NCBI RefSeq assembly: GCF_041449215.1 | Contig: NZ_JBGNFV010000001.1 | Location: forward strand, 3,613,001-3,677,000 | Source: Roseivirga sp. BDSF3-8 | Lineage (GTDB): Bacteria; Bacteroidota; Bacteroidia; Cytophagales; Cyclobacteriaceae | Reading direction: 5' to 3' | DNA length: 64,000 nt | Part shown: piece by piece, positions 63,327 through 64,000 of the stretch | Layout: every line of letters starts with the position of its first letter | How positions within the stretch are numbered: the first letter of the stretch is position 1 | Notes under the pieces: model-generated | Told to the model about the DNA's origin: nothing | The model's input: the letters and a program-made list of their open reading frames with translations, nothing else | The model's database searches: none | Translations under genes and position numbers: made by a program

Positions 63327-64000
63327 TCAAAACCCATGCAGAATGTAGCATAAGAGCCCCACCAGTCCCATCGGGACGATGCCTTTGTAGCCAATAGAAC
63401 CGATGAAAATCCTAAGTGCCGTAGGCACGCAGCCAACCAGCCTCTGTTCCGGTGAGGTCTGTCGCCAGGGTATTTTTAACCCCTCATCGCCTGCCCCTAA
63501 CACCATAACGGTCCCATCGGAACCTCGCCTTTGTAGCCCATAGGCACGCAACCCATCCACCCCTCTGTCCCTATCCACAGAGGCCCCACCATTAGCCGGT
63601 AAATTCGATCCAACCCCATCACCCCCTGCCACTAGTTCCTCCTCATATACCGTCACATTTCCTGCTGCATCTGCCGCTTCCACCCGTACCGATACCCCAT
63701 TCACCAAATCCACATCCCTTTCCAGGTTATAAGCATACACCTCATTCGCTATCAGCTCAATGCACTCACCACTTTCCAAGACAGCACCCCTGCCATCCAT
63801 CACCGTCACCTGCAAAGAACAAATGCCAAAATCATCAGACCCATACACCTCCAGCACCTCACCCGCCTTCCCCGTAAACCCCTCTGCTACCACCTTTTCC
63901 ACCACCGGCGCATACATATAGTCCCTCACCGCCACGTTCTGCCACGAAATAAAGCCCTCCGCTGCCGCCGCATACTTCGCAAACAGCCCATCATCCTCCT
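63327..64000 (-). CDS. Hypothetical protein, C-terminal part, partial at the window edge
   Basis: The frame is open to the right window edge (upstream residues DDGLFAKYAAAAEGFISWQN), so the start is not in the window. Visible residues hold a beta-rich Ig-like fold (GKAGEVLEVYGSDDFGICSL, ECIELIANEVYAYNLERDVD). The last ~85 residues are encoded by dispersed repeat sequence (63365-63390 and 63511-63536 lie within), so the original C-terminus has probably been replaced. Function unknown; the family is not recognised. Confidence 0.6.
   Translation of the reverse strand, partial: EDDGLFAKYAAAAEGFISWQNVAVRDYMYAPVVEKVVAEGFTGKAGEVLEVYGSDDFGICSLQVTVMDGRGAVLESGECIELIANEVYAYNLERDVDLVNGVSVRVEAADAAGNVTVYEEELVAGGDGVGSNLPANGGASVDRDRGVDGLRAYGLQRRGSDGTVMVLGAGDEGLKIPWRQTSPEQRLVGCVPTALRIFIGSIGYKGIVPMGLVGLLCYILHGF
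63365..63390. repeat. Palindromic dispersed repeat copy (gtcccat...tttgtag)
   Basis: gtcccatcgggacgatgcct followed by ttgtag; related to 60279-60306 and 63511-63536. Lies inside the 3' end of the partial gene. Confidence 0.6.
63511..63536. repeat. Palindromic dispersed repeat copy (gtcccat...tttgtag)
   Basis: gtcccatcggaacctcgcct followed by ttgtag; third copy in the window, also inside the partial gene. Confidence 0.6.

Overview
The window looks like a chromosomal segment of a Bacteroidota bacterium, most likely a Cytophagales relative. The evidence is two secreted proteins with type IX secretion (T9SS) C-terminal sorting domains, RiPP precursors with pinensin-like leaders, a TAnnTTTG-type promoter, few Shine-Dalgarno sites, and many tightly packed ATGA/TGATG operons. 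Species cannot be named from the sequence alone.

Layout. 0-5.4 kb: end of a surface-polysaccharide operon (flippase, glycosyltransferase, 47-aa membrane microprotein, O-antigen-ligase-like protein, TolC-like protein, EEP hydrolase). 5.4-12.6 kb: AI-2E transporter, NmrA-type oxidoreductase, HEAT-repeat protein, PAS-like membrane protein and two large polytopic membrane proteins. 12.9-15.2 kb: T9SS-exported esterase. 15.5-19.7 kb: five-gene operon resembling the decaprenyl-phosphoryl-arabinose route (UbiA-type transferase, DprE1-like oxidase, DprE2-like SDR, HAD phosphatase, hydrolase). 19.8-23.4 kb: RNase HI, MarC, SerC-like aminotransferase, AroQ, XerD. 23.6-30.1 kb: subtilase plus a small partner, TPR histidine kinase/LuxR regulator pair, two tandem patatins. 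30.1-34.3 kb: ATP-grasp ligase, DUF1704 (QEGLA) metalloprotein, N-formylglutamate amidohydrolase and DUF2007 protein on the minus strand. 34.5-41.8 kb: DUF4349 lipoprotein, S9 peptidase, CpcT/CpeT-like protein, GNAT, PAP2 phosphatase and the tRNA 2-selenouridine pair mnmH-selD.

41.9-52.9 kb is an accessory island. A sigma/anti-sigma-like operon has decayed by an in-frame stop, a 1-base frameshift, a 26-bp IS-end scar and an IS110 insertion. The IS110 ends can be placed exactly because removing 43510-44805 rejoins an ORF. Next come a 1890-aa polymorphic toxin (signal peptide, FN3, HExxH protease, pretoxin, C-terminal PD-(D/E)XK nuclease tip), its presumed immunity gene, and remnants of another cassette and an IS3-like transposase. 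Base composition drops sharply at the toxin tip.

53.2-64 kb holds a T9SS-exported GH5-like glycosidase, two adjacent lanthipeptide-like precursors (one only 57 aa) with their own terminator, a three-gene lipid-type operon (membrane desaturase/hydroxylase, a KAS III fused to a heme-oxygenase-like diiron domain, and an unknown protein), a cold-shock protein with a long leader, an SRPBCC/GyrI-like protein, an XRE regulator, and the end of a gene whose 3' part is made of dispersed repeats. Three dispersed-repeat types occur between 55.8 and 63.6 kb.

The best candidates for new biology are the orphan RiPP pair, the KAS III-diiron fusion operon, the toxin/immunity cassette, and the IS110 element with a 181-nt non-coding end where a bridge RNA is expected. 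No tRNA, rRNA or CRISPR was recognised.
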